Positions 34,798 to 43,656 are shown, counted from the stretch's first letter. The stretch is DNA of 64,000 nucleotides from Bacillus sp. FJAT-25509 (GCF_001420605.1 NZ_LJIZ01000003.1:186001-250000); one strand, 5' to 3'. Notes: generated by a model not told the origin, from the sequence alone. A program made the numbers and translations.

Positions 34798-36558
34798 TCA
34801 AATTATTTTTTGTGAAGTTTCCCTTTTTGTTGGAGAAACTAGAATTTCTTTATTTTTCACATCATATAATCCACTCGGAGTTAATCGAATAAATGGTAAA
34901 TGGGTTGCAGAAAAGAATAATAGCGTAAAAGCAGGATCATCGTATTTATATCCTTTTTCTTTTAACAATTCAATCATTTTTTTCTCAATTTGGATTAAGC
35001 TGTCCATTTCTAATTCAGACATGCTACCTTTTAAAGCTAAAGCTATTTCATGAACAACTTTGTCCTCTTCTACAAGTACCATACCACCACCAATTTCTTT
35101 CATTCTTTCAAAAGCTTTCAACATATCTGATTTTCTTTTGCCTAAGATTAAAATGTCTCCAGTACCAGAATAAGAACTTGCAAATCCACCCATATGCCTA
35201 GCAAATCCTTTCACTAGCGTGTTTAATCTCCAAGAACCATCTCTTCCAACCATTAAAAGAAAACATTCATCATGTTCGTATGATAACTCATCACTTTCTA
35301 ACTCAATCATACTTTCATATGGTTTTGTAATAACATTATTTATCAAGTTTATACCGTATGAATTTGAAAGACACAGATCCTCTTTTTGTAAATTCCATTT
35401 TAAATCTAGTTTAGAGAATTGATATTTCTCCCAATCGATCGGCAAATATCGATTGTTAGGGTTCCCGTCTTTCTTGATCCATTGACCTTTTGCTAAAACA
35501 CTTCGAGGTGTTGGGTTTTCTTTACTATCTAGTAGATTAATATTTGCAATTCTTCCTGTGGCGATTGATCCATGTAAATGTTCCATATTATAATAGCAAG
35601 CTACATTATAACTTGCCATATTATATGCATCAATTAATGGTATTTCGTGACGTATTGCTATTTTGATTAATTCATCAGTCATCCCCTTTTCATAGAAATA
35701 AGGATGTGAACCGTCAGTCGTAAAGAAAAAACGATCAAATTTTTGAATACCAAGCTCTTTAATTTCCTTTAAAAGCACTTCTAAATCAGGTCGTATCGAG
35801 GAATGTCTTAATGAAACCATATAGCCCTGCATTAACCGCGAAAGTACTTCTTTTCCTGTCATTGCTTCATGATCGCAATCTGCACCTAATAACATTAATT
35901 TAGCTAAAGTGCGTTCTGAAGCTCCAGGAAAATGTCCTTCGACTTTCTTATTTAATTTTTTAGTCTCCTGGATCCAGGTTAGCATCTGATCGTCACCATT
36001 TAGGAGCTTTGGCCACGCAGTTAGCTCTCCACCTTGTAAAACTAATTCATTTTCGAGCCAAGTCATCACATCTTGCGAATTAAATAGCTCATCATTTTTC
36101 AGTAATTCAGTTTGTGCGTCGAAACGGCACCACCAATACATGCTTGTTGGTATATTTTTAAAATCATTCAATAATTCAAAAGCAGCTTGACTAGGCAATT
36201 CTAGGAAAAATTTCAGATTATCGTTTATTAATGTTGTTGTACCGAATTGTCCAGCATTTTTTGCTAATGTTAGAGGATTATAGAGTTGATATGGATGAGC
36301 ATGAGGTTCAATATATCCTGGCACTAAATATTGCCCTTCACAATCTACCACTTCAATTTCATCTAAATTTTCTGGAAGATTTTCTCCAACATAAACAATC
36401 CGATCTTGATAAACCCATATATTCGCATGTAACCATTGGTTCAAATATGAATTTAAATACGTTGCATTTTTTAAGACGATCTGCGGATTAATTACTCCAT
36501 CAAGAACATTTACTTGGTTTCTAATTTGCTCATTACTCCATCTATAATTTTTCATCAT
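34798..36558 (-). CDS. yerA: Adenine deaminase-like amidohydrolase (YerA)
   Basis: The 586-residue protein closely follows B. subtilis YerA: PGYIEPHAHPYQLYNP with the HxH metal site, EGHFPGASE, ADCDHEAMTG, GLRHSSIRP-like LRHSSIRPD, and the catalytic aspartate region FFTTDGSHPYFY. Amidohydrolases of this group are called adenine deaminases, but YerA itself is not proven to deaminate adenine. It is the last gene of an operon with azlC and azlD, 15 bp after azlD, which suggests a substrate taken up or expelled by that transporter. ATG 36558 has GGGGTGA. Confidence 0.85.
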   Translation of the reverse strand: MMKNYRWSNEQIRNQVNVLDGVINPQIVLKNATYLNSYLNQWLHANIWVYQDRIVYVGENLPENLDEIEVVDCEGQYLVPGYIEPHAHPYQLYNPLTLAKNAGQFGTTTLINDNLKFFLELPSQAAFELLNDFKNIPTSMYWWCRFDAQTELLKNDELFNSQDVMTWLENELVLQGGELTAWPKLLNGDDQMLTWIQETKKLNKKVEGHFPGASERTLAKLMLLGADCDHEAMTGKEVLSRLMQGYMVSLRHSSIRPDLEVLLKEIKELGIQKFDRFFFTTDGSHPYFYEKGMTDELIKIAIRHEIPLIDAYNMASYNVACYYNMEHLHGSIATGRIANINLLDSKENPTPRSVLAKGQWIKKDGNPNNRYLPIDWEKYQFSKLDLKWNLQKEDLCLSNSYGINLINNVITKPYESMIELESDELSYEHDECFLLMVGRDGSWRLNTLVKGFARHMGGFASSYSGTGDILILGKRKSDMLKAFERMKEIGGGMVLVEEDKVVHEIALALKGSMSELEMDSLIQIEKKMIELLKEKGYKYDDPAFTLLFFSATHLPFIRLTPSGLYDVKNKEILVSPTKRETSQKII

Positions 36559-36573
36559 TTCACCCCAATTTTG

Positions 36574-36906
36574 TTAAAAAACTAATTGTACAAGAATCAT
36601 ATAAACAATCGTACCACCTGCGATCGAAAGAAGCATCATTCTCTTCCATAAATGGAGAATCGCAACAACAAATACTGAAATAAACTCTGGAATACCGTGT
36701 GTACCTGAAAATACATTTACATTCTTAAAACAATAGATGACCAATAGTCCAATTACCGCAGACGGTAGAACTTTACCTAGATACTGTACATACTTCGGTG
36801 TAGCTTTCCCCGGTGGAAAAATGATAAATGGCAGAAATCTTGTAAGCATTGTACCTAAAACAACCATTGATACTGTGATAATTTGCTGTGTTATATTCAT
36901 CGTCAT
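36574..36906 (-). CDS. azlD: AzlD-type branched-chain amino acid exporter subunit
   Basis: The 110-residue protein has about four membrane helices and the AzlD signature ([38 protein letters not shown]). Its ATG overlaps the TGA of azlC, so it is translationally coupled to it. AzlC and AzlD together form an exporter for branched-chain amino acids or analogues in B. subtilis. Confidence 0.88.
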   Translation of the reverse strand: MTMNITQQIITVSMVVLGTMLTRFLPFIIFPPGKATPKYVQYLGKVLPSAVIGLLVIYCFKNVNVFSGTHGIPEFISVFVVAILHLWKRMMLLSIAGGTIVYMILVQLVF

Positions 36907-37622
36907 ACGGATACCTCGACTTTCTTAGATGGTTTAGATGGTTTTCTAAGCACACTAAGTGTAATAAGAATTGAAAGCATCGCAGGAATAATGAAGTTAT
37001 TTCCACCAAAAATAATAAGACAAATGGTTGAAAGACCAACTCCTGTTATTGCACTAATGTGTTTTGTCTCTTTTTTCCATTGCTCAATGAAAATAACAAC
37101 AAAAAGGGCAGTCATTACAAATTCAAGACCTTTAGTATTGAATTTTACAAGTGATCCAAAAATTCCTCCAATTGCTGCGCCAATTACCCAATATAAATGA
37201 TTAAGGAATGTAACAAAAAACTTAAACCAATTCTTATCCACGTTATCTGGTATATCAGCGGTATAATTTATCGAAAAAGTCTCATCGCAAAGTCCGAAAA
37301 TTAAATAGATTTTTTTCTTACCAGTGCCTTTATATTTATCTAACATTGAGATTCCATAAAACAAATGTCGCGCGTTTACCATTAAAGTTAGTAATAGTGC
37401 GTTAAGTGGATTAAAGCTCATCAGTAATAAGTTTGCTGCAATAAATTCCATGGATCCTGCAAAAATTGTTAGCCCCATCAATATCGGATAAATCGCACTG
37501 AATCCTAATGAATTCATAAAAATCCCATATGCGATACCTAAAAATAAAAATCCTGCAAAAATGGGAATAGTGTGTGGAAAAGCAGAGCGAAATGCCATCC
37601 AAAGTTTGTTTCCTTTTTTCAT
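36903..37622 (-). CDS. azlC: AzlC-type permease
   Basis: The 239-residue protein (ATG 37622, AGGATGTGA upstream; a longer frame begins at 37679 without a ribosome site) has about seven to eight helices and the AzlC pattern [36 protein letters not shown] plus [11 protein letters not shown]. It heads the azlC-azlD-yerA operon. Its promoter (TATAAT near 37650 with a TTGTAT -35) is overlapped by a GntR/MocR-type operator at 37671-37700. Confidence 0.88.
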   Translation of the reverse strand: MKKGNKLWMAFRSAFPHTIPIFAGFLFLGIAYGIFMNSLGFSAIYPILMGLTIFAGSMEFIAANLLLMSFNPLNALLLTLMVNARHLFYGISMLDKYKGTGKKKIYLIFGLCDETFSINYTADIPDNVDKNWFKFFVTFLNHLYWVIGAAIGGIFGSLVKFNTKGLEFVMTALFVVIFIEQWKKETKHISAITGVGLSTICLIIFGGNNFIIPAMLSILITLSVLRKPSKPSKKVEVSV

Positions 37623-37670
37623 ACTTTCACATCCTGTATCGTTAAATTTATTATAATTTAACATACAGAA

Positions 37671-37700
37671 TCCATACAAAAAATGAAATAATTGTATGGA
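37671..37700. promoter_or_regulatory. MocR-type operator 1, azlC side
   Basis: TCCATACAA and TTGTATGGA are separated by 12 bases. The left arm, read on the minus strand, forms the -35 hexamer TTGTAT of the azlC promoter. The second copy is at 37791-37819. Confidence 0.75.
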
Positions 37701-37790
37701 TTACAATTTTCTAAAAATTAAATCAAGTACAAATTAAAGAGTATTTACCAACTATCTGCTCAGTTATGAATAGATTTGTATTTTTAGATT

Positions 37791-37819
37791 TCCATACAAA
37801 AATGATATAATTGTATGGA
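37791..37819. promoter_or_regulatory. MocR-type operator 2, regulator side
   Basis: The same arms TCCATACAA / TTGTATGGA are separated by 11 bases and enclose a TATAAT -10 for the rightward regulator gene. The pair of sites is about 120 bp apart centre to centre, close to whole helical turns, which favours looping or joint binding. Confidence 0.75.
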
Positions 37820-37848
37820 ATTAAAGATTAGAGGTGAACTATGCTAGT

Positions 37849-39246
37849 ATGCCAGTAAATTCATTTGATAATTACCCAATGTCTTGGAAACCCGACAAAA
37901 TGACTTTAAAACGTCCTTTTTATAATTCCATTGCGCTACAACTTGAACAAGATATTATTAATGGCTTTCTAGCTCCCGGTACAAAGTTACCACCGCAACG
38001 AGAATTAGCGGATTTTCTTGACTTAAATTTTACGACAATTACTAGGGCCTATAAAATATGTGAAATAAAAGGTTTAATCTATGCGATTACAGGAAGTGGA
38101 ACTTTTGTTGCTCCAAATGCTGCCCATTCAATAACCATTTCAACAGATAAAACAGCAAATAGTATTGATCTTGGCTTTGTGGCTTCTTTTGAACAAACGA
38201 ATAGTATTGTAACTGAAGCAATTCAGAAAGTAGTCAGTAAAAGTTATTTAGATCAATTATTAAATTACAATGATCCTACCGGAATCCCACATCACAAGGC
38301 AGCTGCACTAAACTGGATGGAACCTTTCGGCATTAAAGCTGCTCAAGATAATTTAGCGATTGTATCTGGTACTCAAAACGCTTTGGTCATTGCTTTAGCT
38401 AGTTTATTTGAGCCAGGTAATCGTATTGCAACAGACTTTTACACCTTTTCGAATTTTATAGAGTTAGCAAAAACGCTTCACATTCAATTAATCCCTATTC
38501 ATTCCGACCAATTTGGCATGTTGCCAGATGAACTTGAAAAGCAATGTAGCCAATTAAATATACATGGCATATTCCTAATGCCTTCTTGTAGTAACCCAAC
38601 CACTATAATGATATCTGACTTTCGAAAACTTGAATTAGCTTCTGTAATAAGGAAGCATCGTTTAATTTTAATCGAAGATGATATACATGCATTTATCACT
38701 GCGGGAGTAATATCTGATTACAAACAACCAATGTATAACCTACTTCCTGAACAAAGCATATATATTTGTGGTACATCAAAGTCCATCTGTTCTGGATTAA
38801 GAGTTGCTTACATGGTTTTTGGGGATACATTACGTGAAAAAATTCTAAAAGCTATTTTTAATCTTAACGTAAAAACATCATCTCTTGATGTTGAAGTAAT
38901 TACTGAACTGATCTTATCAGGAAAAGCGCATGAAATCGTTCAACAAAAGAAACAGTTAGCTGAAACTGTAAACAAAATTTATACATCCTATTTCCCTGTA
39001 AATAAGTTTGGTCATCCGCTTAGTTTTTACCGTTGGCTTCCTATTCATGGAAATAGTAATGGGGTAAACTTAGAAGCGGATTTAAAAAAACTAGGTGTAC
39101 GTGTATTTCATTCTGATCGTTTTCTAAGTGGACAATCTTCTTCTGAAAAGTATTTACGTATTGCACTTTCATCTACCCATTCATTAGATGATTTAGATTC
39201 TGGATTGAATGTTCTAGCTCAATATCTCGATAAACAGATGAAATAA
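37849..39246 (+). CDS. MocR/PdxR-type regulator (GntR HTH fused to aminotransferase fold)
   Basis: The 465-residue protein has a GntR helix-turn-helix (about 25-95; PPQRELADFLDLNFTTITRAYKICEIKGL) and a class I aminotransferase-like domain. That domain carries the PLP loop GTSKSICSGLRVAYM with the lysine and an EDDIHA segment. ATG 37849 (AGAGGTGA upstream) is preferred over GTG 37834. It is divergent from azlC-azlD-yerA and shares a promoter region with two identical palindromes, its likely operators. The effector is probably an amino acid or pyridoxal-related compound. Confidence 0.85.
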   Translation: MPVNSFDNYPMSWKPDKMTLKRPFYNSIALQLEQDIINGFLAPGTKLPPQRELADFLDLNFTTITRAYKICEIKGLIYAITGSGTFVAPNAAHSITISTDKTANSIDLGFVASFEQTNSIVTEAIQKVVSKSYLDQLLNYNDPTGIPHHKAAALNWMEPFGIKAAQDNLAIVSGTQNALVIALASLFEPGNRIATDFYTFSNFIELAKTLHIQLIPIHSDQFGMLPDELEKQCSQLNIHGIFLMPSCSNPTTIMISDFRKLELASVIRKHRLILIEDDIHAFITAGVISDYKQPMYNLLPEQSIYICGTSKSICSGLRVAYMVFGDTLREKILKAIFNLNVKTSSLDVEVITELILSGKAHEIVQQKKQLAETVNKIYTSYFPVNKFGHPLSFYRWLPIHGNSNGVNLEADLKKLGVRVFHSDRFLSGQSSSEKYLRIALSSTHSLDDLDSGLNVLAQYLDKQMK

Positions 39247-39273
39247 TTGCGATAAAACAAATGCGTTTGAAAA

Positions 39274-39302
39274 AAAGGAGCTGAATGACAATCAGCTCCT
39301 TT
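39274..39302. terminator. Bidirectional terminator
   Basis: The stem AAAGGAGCTGA / TCAGCTCCTTT lies between the convergent MocR-type and GNAT genes. Confidence 0.85.
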
Positions 39303-39328
39303 CAGACTATTAATTTATACTTTTATAT

Positions 39329-39808
39329 TTATTTAAAGCGAGAAGAACTAACCTTTAAGTTATAATCAGTAATCTCAAATCCAAGTTGTTGATAGAGGTT
39401 CAATGCTCCTTGATTATGACCAAAAACGTGTAGACATACGTCATCTACTCCTAATTCATTAATTTCTTTTATACACTTACTCATCGATTCTTTACCGAAT
39501 CCCTGACCTCTATATTCTGGATAAATAAGAATTTCATATAAATAAGCATAATTTGCCTCTTGTTTTAAATTAATAGAATACCAAATATAGCCAATCGTTT
39601 CTTCGTTTAAAACGATGTTTTTCAAATAGTTATTTTCAGTATTTTCACCTTCTGGCAATAAAGATTGAAAAGCTGCCTTAGATTGTCCTAAAGCTGTTTC
39701 TTCTTTCCAACTTCCATTTTTCACTTTATCATTCGCAAAATTCACGGTTGCTATTTCTAGGAACCTCTGAAAATCTTGATTATTCATAAGTGTTAAATTT
39801 AAAGTCAA
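39329..39808 (-). CDS. GNAT N-acetyltransferase
   Basis: The 159-residue protein starts with TTG 39808 behind AAAGGATGA. It has a classic acetyl-CoA motif A (YLYEILIYPEYRGQGFGKESMSKCI) and motif B (DVCLHVFGHNQGALNLYQQLGFEI). It acetylates an unidentified amine. It converges on the MocR-type gene. Confidence 0.88.
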   Translation of the reverse strand: MTLNLTLMNNQDFQRFLEIATVNFANDKVKNGSWKEETALGQSKAAFQSLLPEGENTENNYLKNIVLNEETIGYIWYSINLKQEANYAYLYEILIYPEYRGQGFGKESMSKCIKEINELGVDDVCLHVFGHNQGALNLYQQLGFEITDYNLKVSSSRFK

Positions 39809-40261
39809 ATTAGATCATCCTTTTCATTTGAATAATTTTTAAGCTTAAAGTCCCCATTAAGTATTCAATTTCATATCAGAAATATCCTTTTTTGATCGTC
39901 AGACTATGAAAATAGGACGATACTTTTGTTGCACAATTAGAAAACGCATTTAGATGAAATGAAATAAGCTGGAATAAATTTTTCTCACTAAGTTCCATTC
40001 TTTTATCAAGGTTCTGTTAAAGTAAAATCTTGAAATTTAATATTTGAAAAAGGACTGTCTAAATTTTGACAGTCCTTTTACGATCTTATTGAAATAATGC
40101 TAGCGTTAGCTCGATAAGAAAAGCTATGTTTGAACACTGAGAAATACCTATTCTAGTATAAATTAATTAAGAAAAGATGGTAATAAAATCACCTCATTAA
40201 ACAAAAACGAATACAAATTAATTGTAAAAAACAGGGGGAACTCGATCACTAGTTTTATTAT
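39809..40261. other. Intergenic region with one terminator
   Basis: The only structure is the terminator at 40047-40079 for the leftward putB transcript. No ORF is supported. Confidence 0.5.
40047..40079 (-). terminator. Terminator of the putB transcript
   Basis: The stem AAAAGGACTGTC / GACAGTCCTTTT, nearly the same as the one at 27924-27958. Leftward it follows the small ORF at 40262-40384, which suggests that ORF belongs to the putB transcript. Confidence 0.75.
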
Positions 40262-40384
40262 TTAATAGATTGTTACTGGTATATGATCTCTTGCTACACA
40301 TTCACCATTTTTTACAATATAGCACTCTACATAATGATCACAATGAAATTCATGCAAGTTTGTTGTTGTTGTGAATTCAGCCAA
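40262..40384 (-). CDS. Possible small Cys/His-rich protein, 40 residues
   Basis: A frame from TTG 40384 to TAA 40262 encodes a peptide rich in His and Cys (HEFHCDHYVECYIVKNGECV...), 34 bases after the putB stop and before a terminator. The residue mix looks coded rather than random, but the ribosome site is weak (AAAGCGAAG). It may be a small protein of the put operon or the tail of a lost gene. Confidence 0.35.
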   Translation of the reverse strand: MAEFTTTTNLHEFHCDHYVECYIVKNGECVARDHIPVTIY

Positions 40385-40418
40385 CTTCGCTTTAAATTAT
40401 GAACGCTTTATTTTTTTA

Positions 40419-41405
40419 TTATTTCTGTTTTTTCTTGTTTACTTTAGATAATCTTCCTAATGTAAAGGCACCGACCGCTAAGCCAATCATGGTGTTGTTT
40501 TTTTTATTAAAGACCTGTTTTGCTACAAGGTTTAAGTTTTGTGGTCTTTCCGCAAGCCGACGCATAAAGTAACCGTACCAATCTTTTCCAAATGGCACAT
40601 AAGTGCAGAAATTGCAGCCTTCACTTGCTAGTTTCAACTGAAGGTCTTTTCTGAAGCCGTACAGCATTTGGATTTCAAATTTATCGTTCGGAATATTATT
40701 TCTTTTTACAAAATCTTTAACATGTTGGATGATTTTGTGGTCATGTGTTGCAATAGAAGTGAATTTTCCATTTAACAAGTGCCATTCTATCAACTTTATA
40801 AAGTTTTTATCAATATCTTTCTTGTCCTGGTACGCATATTCCTCAGGCTCTTTATATGCACCTTTTACAATACGAAGGCGAAAATCTTTATACTTTTCGA
40901 GATTTTCTTGTGATTGATAGAAGTATGCCTGGATAACGGTCCCTACATTATCATACTCCAAAGAAAGCTCATCTAAAAGATCAAACGAAGGCTTTAAGTG
41001 TCCATAATCTTCCATATCAATATTAACAAAAATCCCATATTGATGTGCCTGGTGAACAATTTCCTTTAAATTACTCAAACAAAAAGAGTACTCAATGTCC
41101 AAGCCCAATTGAGTCGGTTTTAACGAGATATGTGCATCTACTTTATTCTTATGAATAGCTTCGATGACTTTCAGAATTTGTTCTCTAGCCTGAATTGCTT
41201 CTTCCTTTTTAAAGACAAATTCCCCTAAGTTATCGACCGTACATGAGATCCCATGTTTATTTAGCTCTTTAATGCTTTTAATTACTTCTTCAATATTTGT
41301 ACCAGCTACAACACTTTGCGCCCCCATTTTTAAACCATACTTTTTAGCGGCACTGTTAAGAATTTGGTTTTGTGATAGAGCCATAAAAAAATCTTTCAAT
41401 ATCAT
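40419..41405 (-). CDS. putB: Proline dehydrogenase (PutB/FadM-type)
   Basis: The 328-residue FAD-dependent TIM-barrel enzyme oxidises proline to pyrroline-5-carboxylate. Family motifs: AHISLKPTQLGLDI, NIDMEDYGH, RIVKGAYKEPEEYAY, SIATHDHKII, EIQMLYGFRKDLQ, and the C-terminal YGYFMRRLAERPQN. It has a short hydrophobic tail after the catalytic core. ATG 41405 has AGGAGG, placed just after a truncated putC frame. It is probably transcribed from the sigma-54 promoter at 41655-41672. Confidence 0.93.
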   Translation of the reverse strand: MILKDFFMALSQNQILNSAAKKYGLKMGAQSVVAGTNIEEVIKSIKELNKHGISCTVDNLGEFVFKKEEAIQAREQILKVIEAIHKNKVDAHISLKPTQLGLDIEYSFCLSNLKEIVHQAHQYGIFVNIDMEDYGHLKPSFDLLDELSLEYDNVGTVIQAYFYQSQENLEKYKDFRLRIVKGAYKEPEEYAYQDKKDIDKNFIKLIEWHLLNGKFTSIATHDHKIIQHVKDFVKRNNIPNDKFEIQMLYGFRKDLQLKLASEGCNFCTYVPFGKDWYGYFMRRLAERPQNLNLVAKQVFNKKNNTMIGLAVGAFTLGRLSKVNKKKQK

Positions 41406-41416
41406 ATTGATTCCTC

Positions 41417-41617
41417 CTATATTTTCCTGCTACCTAAATCTTTATTAGCAGGGTTAAATGATGTTATTTTGTGATCCGTTATAATTTTTTCCCCGCCAAT
41501 TATTAGGGGATATTCTTTCCTAAGCTGTGAGTTTACAAGATTTAATGCTTGATTAAACGCGTTTATATTCTCCTCTTTTGAAAAGTCTGTAAAAGGTTCG
41601 TGTTTATAAGATAGCAT
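41417..41617 (-). pseudogene. putC: Truncated 1-pyrroline-5-carboxylate dehydrogenase (PutC/RocA) N-terminus
   Basis: The 66-residue frame equals the start of PutC/RocA ([39 protein letters not shown]), which is normally about 515 residues. After NPANKD it ends in LGSRKI and a stop, directly followed by the ribosome site of putB. All NAD-binding and catalytic parts are gone, through one large internal deletion. GAGGGGGG before the ATG is intact, so the short frame may still be translated. Confidence 0.88.
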
Positions 41618-41654
41618 GTTTTTCCCCCCTCAAATCCTTTGTTGCTTTATTTAA

Positions 41655-41672
41655 ATGCAATTTTTGTGCCAA
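41655..41672 (-). promoter_or_regulatory. Sigma-54 (-24/-12) promoter of the put operon
   Basis: On the minus strand TTGGCAC-N5-TTGCAT gives the full -24 TGGCAC and -12 TTGCA elements with correct spacing. It lies about 40 bp before the putC remnant ATG, and the divergent gene encodes a sigma-54 activator. Confidence 0.9.
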
Positions 41673-41711
41673 CTTAAAAAACTACTTTATACTTGATTTT
41701 TTCGAAAATTG

Positions 41712-41771
41712 TGTAAACCAAATGTTTACAAAAGTGTAAACAGAGTGTAAAATATAAACACTTTTGTAAAC
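41712..41771. promoter_or_regulatory. Upstream activating sequences with TGTAAAC half-sites
   Basis: TGTAAAC-N5-GTTTACA (41712-41730) is a perfect 7-5-7 palindrome. Further TGTAAAC/A copies start at 41735, 41746 and 41765. They lie between the sigma-54 promoter and the activator gene and are the probable enhancer sites. Confidence 0.7.
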
Positions 41772-41798
41772 CATTAAACAATGATAAGGTGATTGGTT

Positions 41799-43364
41799 AT
41801 GTTAAAAGAAAAAGTTTCACTTCTGTCCATCTCCCTACCTTTAGACGCGGAGATTCATACAGAAAAAATAAAACAATTCTCTGTCGACACCTTGCTCTCA
41901 GAGGTTGAAGAAATAGTTCTAGACCAAGATATTGTTCTTGTTGATGAAGCTGGAAGGCAAGTGCGCAGGGTCCCCTTTACTACATTAATAAATGCTATTT
42001 TTCAAGAGTGGCAAAAGCTTTCAGGTGTTTATCAGACGCTTCTGCGTGCGGTAGATAATGCCATTACAATAGTAGACAGCGATGGAAAAGTTGTTGCATG
42101 GAATCCTAAGGCAGAAGATTTGTACAAAACTTCTGCTGAAGAAATGATTGGCTCTAAAATTACGAATCGCTTTAAAGAGGATTCTGTAGTTTTAATGTCC
42201 ACAATGAAGGAAGGAAAAGGGGTTATTCGGCATTATAACCAGCCGCAGGAAGATGTCCATGTATTAATTAACACCTTACCAATATTCATCAGGGATAAGG
42301 TGGTAGGGGGGATTTCCGTTGAAAGTGATATTACAGAAATTGTAAAACTAAATAATGAACTTACATCTACTACTGCGTATATTCAAGATTTGGAAAATCA
42401 GATTGGGTACAAGGATATTATCGATCCTTTCCACAAAATAAAGGGAAGAAGCCAAGCGATAAAAACTTCCATCTCTTTGTCCAAGAAAGTCGCCCATACA
42501 GATGCAACCGTCGTGATTACTGGTGAGAGCGGTGTTGGTAAGGAATTGTTTGCACAGGCTATTCACAAAGCAAGTCCCCGTTCAAATGGACCATTTGTTG
42601 ATCTTAACTGCGGGGCCATTCCCTCGGCGCTTTTTGAAAGTGAATTATTTGGTTATGAAAAAGGTGCATTTACAGGGGCAATAAAAGAAGGGAAGCTAGG
42701 AAAAATAGGGACAGCAAAGGGTGGAACATTATTTCTCGATGAAATTGGAGAAATGCCATTAGAGCTTCAAGTAAAATTGCTGCGTGTCTTGCAGGAGAAA
42801 CAATACTATCGAGTTGGCGGAAACCAACCTATTCCAATAGATGTACGAATTCTTTCAGCAACTAACCGGGATTTGGAGAAAATGGTGGAAGAAGGTTTAT
42901 TTCGTGAAGATTTATATTATCGGTTAAATGTGGTTACGATCCCTATCCCGCCCCTCAGAGACAGAAAGGAAGACCTTCCCGAACTTGTCCAATTATTTTT
43001 AAAAGAGTTTTCCATCAAATACCGGAAGCCGGTTCCAGTCATTTCTCCGGAAGTGATGGTAACATTCATGCATTTTCCTTGGAACGGCAATATCAGGCAG
43101 CTAAGAAATATAATTGAGCGAGTAATGATATTTACAGATGATAATATAATCAAATCTGAACAATTGCCAAATGAATTTTTTAAAAGACACATAAATTCTC
43201 AATCGCCTATTCTCGGAGAAGCAGAATTACACGAAGGGGATGAAAAGTCACTAATAATACATGCCCTAAAAGTAACATATGGAAATAAATCAGCTGCTGC
43301 AAAAATGCTTGGTATTTCCAGGGTGACACTTTATAACAAAATGAAGAAATATGGGCAGTTATAA
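41799..43364 (+). CDS. Sigma-54-dependent activator, RocR/PrdR-like, of the put genes
   Basis: The 521-residue enhancer-binding protein has an N-terminal signal region (1-75), a PAS domain (about 80-185; NAITIVDSDGKVVAWNPKAEDLY), an AAA+ domain with Walker A GESGVGKE, the sigma-54 contact GAFTGA and Walker B GGTLFLDEIGE, and a C-terminal Fis-type HTH (KSAAAKMLGISRVTLYNKMKKY). ATG 41799 has AAGGTGA; TTG 41793 is too close to it. It is divergent from putB, with visible UAS and -24/-12 elements. It probably senses proline or a derivative. Confidence 0.92.
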   Translation: MLKEKVSLLSISLPLDAEIHTEKIKQFSVDTLLSEVEEIVLDQDIVLVDEAGRQVRRVPFTTLINAIFQEWQKLSGVYQTLLRAVDNAITIVDSDGKVVAWNPKAEDLYKTSAEEMIGSKITNRFKEDSVVLMSTMKEGKGVIRHYNQPQEDVHVLINTLPIFIRDKVVGGISVESDITEIVKLNNELTSTTAYIQDLENQIGYKDIIDPFHKIKGRSQAIKTSISLSKKVAHTDATVVITGESGVGKELFAQAIHKASPRSNGPFVDLNCGAIPSALFESELFGYEKGAFTGAIKEGKLGKIGTAKGGTLFLDEIGEMPLELQVKLLRVLQEKQYYRVGGNQPIPIDVRILSATNRDLEKMVEEGLFREDLYYRLNVVTIPIPPLRDRKEDLPELVQLFLKEFSIKYRKPVPVISPEVMVTFMHFPWNGNIRQLRNIIERVMIFTDDNIIKSEQLPNEFFKRHINSQSPILGEAELHEGDEKSLIIHALKVTYGNKSAAAKMLGISRVTLYNKMKKYGQL

Positions 43365-43462
43365 TGAGATGTAATTTTTAACAAAAAAGTGACGTAGCAC
43401 TTCCACCTCTACCCTATTAAATTGAAGATCCTTTAAATCACTATGCTATCTTTTTGTACAAA

Positions 43463-43600
43463 TTATTGTTGTGATAACAAATATTGAGCGTCTCTAAGTA
43501 AATATTCTGCAGACTCAGTTATGATGTGTTTACCACTTTGAGCCCTAACTTCATTCAAGAAGCCTTTCAAATTGTTATTTCCTAACTTTTCCTGTATCAT
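43463..43600 (-). CDS. Possible small protein or gene remnant, 45 residues
   Basis: A frame from ATG 43600 encodes a helical peptide (MIQEKLGNNNLKGFLNEVRAQ..., ending in EYLLRDAQYLLSQQ) that looks like real coding sequence. The ribosome site is weak, and a terminator lies between it and the MFS gene upstream. It may be the tail of a lost gene. No homologue is recognised. Confidence 0.3.
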   Translation of the reverse strand: MIQEKLGNNNLKGFLNEVRAQSGKHIITESAEYLLRDAQYLLSQQ

Positions 43601-43624
43601 CTTAATTCTTTTTGCCAAAATAGA

Positions 43625-43656
43625 AAAAAACGAGCTACAGTAATAGCTCGTTTTTG
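43625..43656 (-). terminator. Terminator of the MFS gene
   Basis: The stem AAACGAGCTA / TAGCTCGTTT, with T-runs, lies downstream of the MFS stop codon. Confidence 0.8.

Noticed and set aside
36883-37200. Long frames on the other strand of azlC and azlD
   Set aside because: They are shadows of well-supported membrane protein genes.
27924-40079. Near-identical GGACTGTC hairpins at 27924-27958 and 40047-40079 as ends of a mobile element
   Set aside because: Both fit well as terminators of the leftward ABC and putB transcripts; no transposase, target duplication or other shared flank is seen.
41799-43364. The activator as a PutR of the B. subtilis PucR-like type
   Set aside because: It has AAA+, GAFTGA and Fis-type domains of a sigma-54 activator, not a PucR-type architecture.
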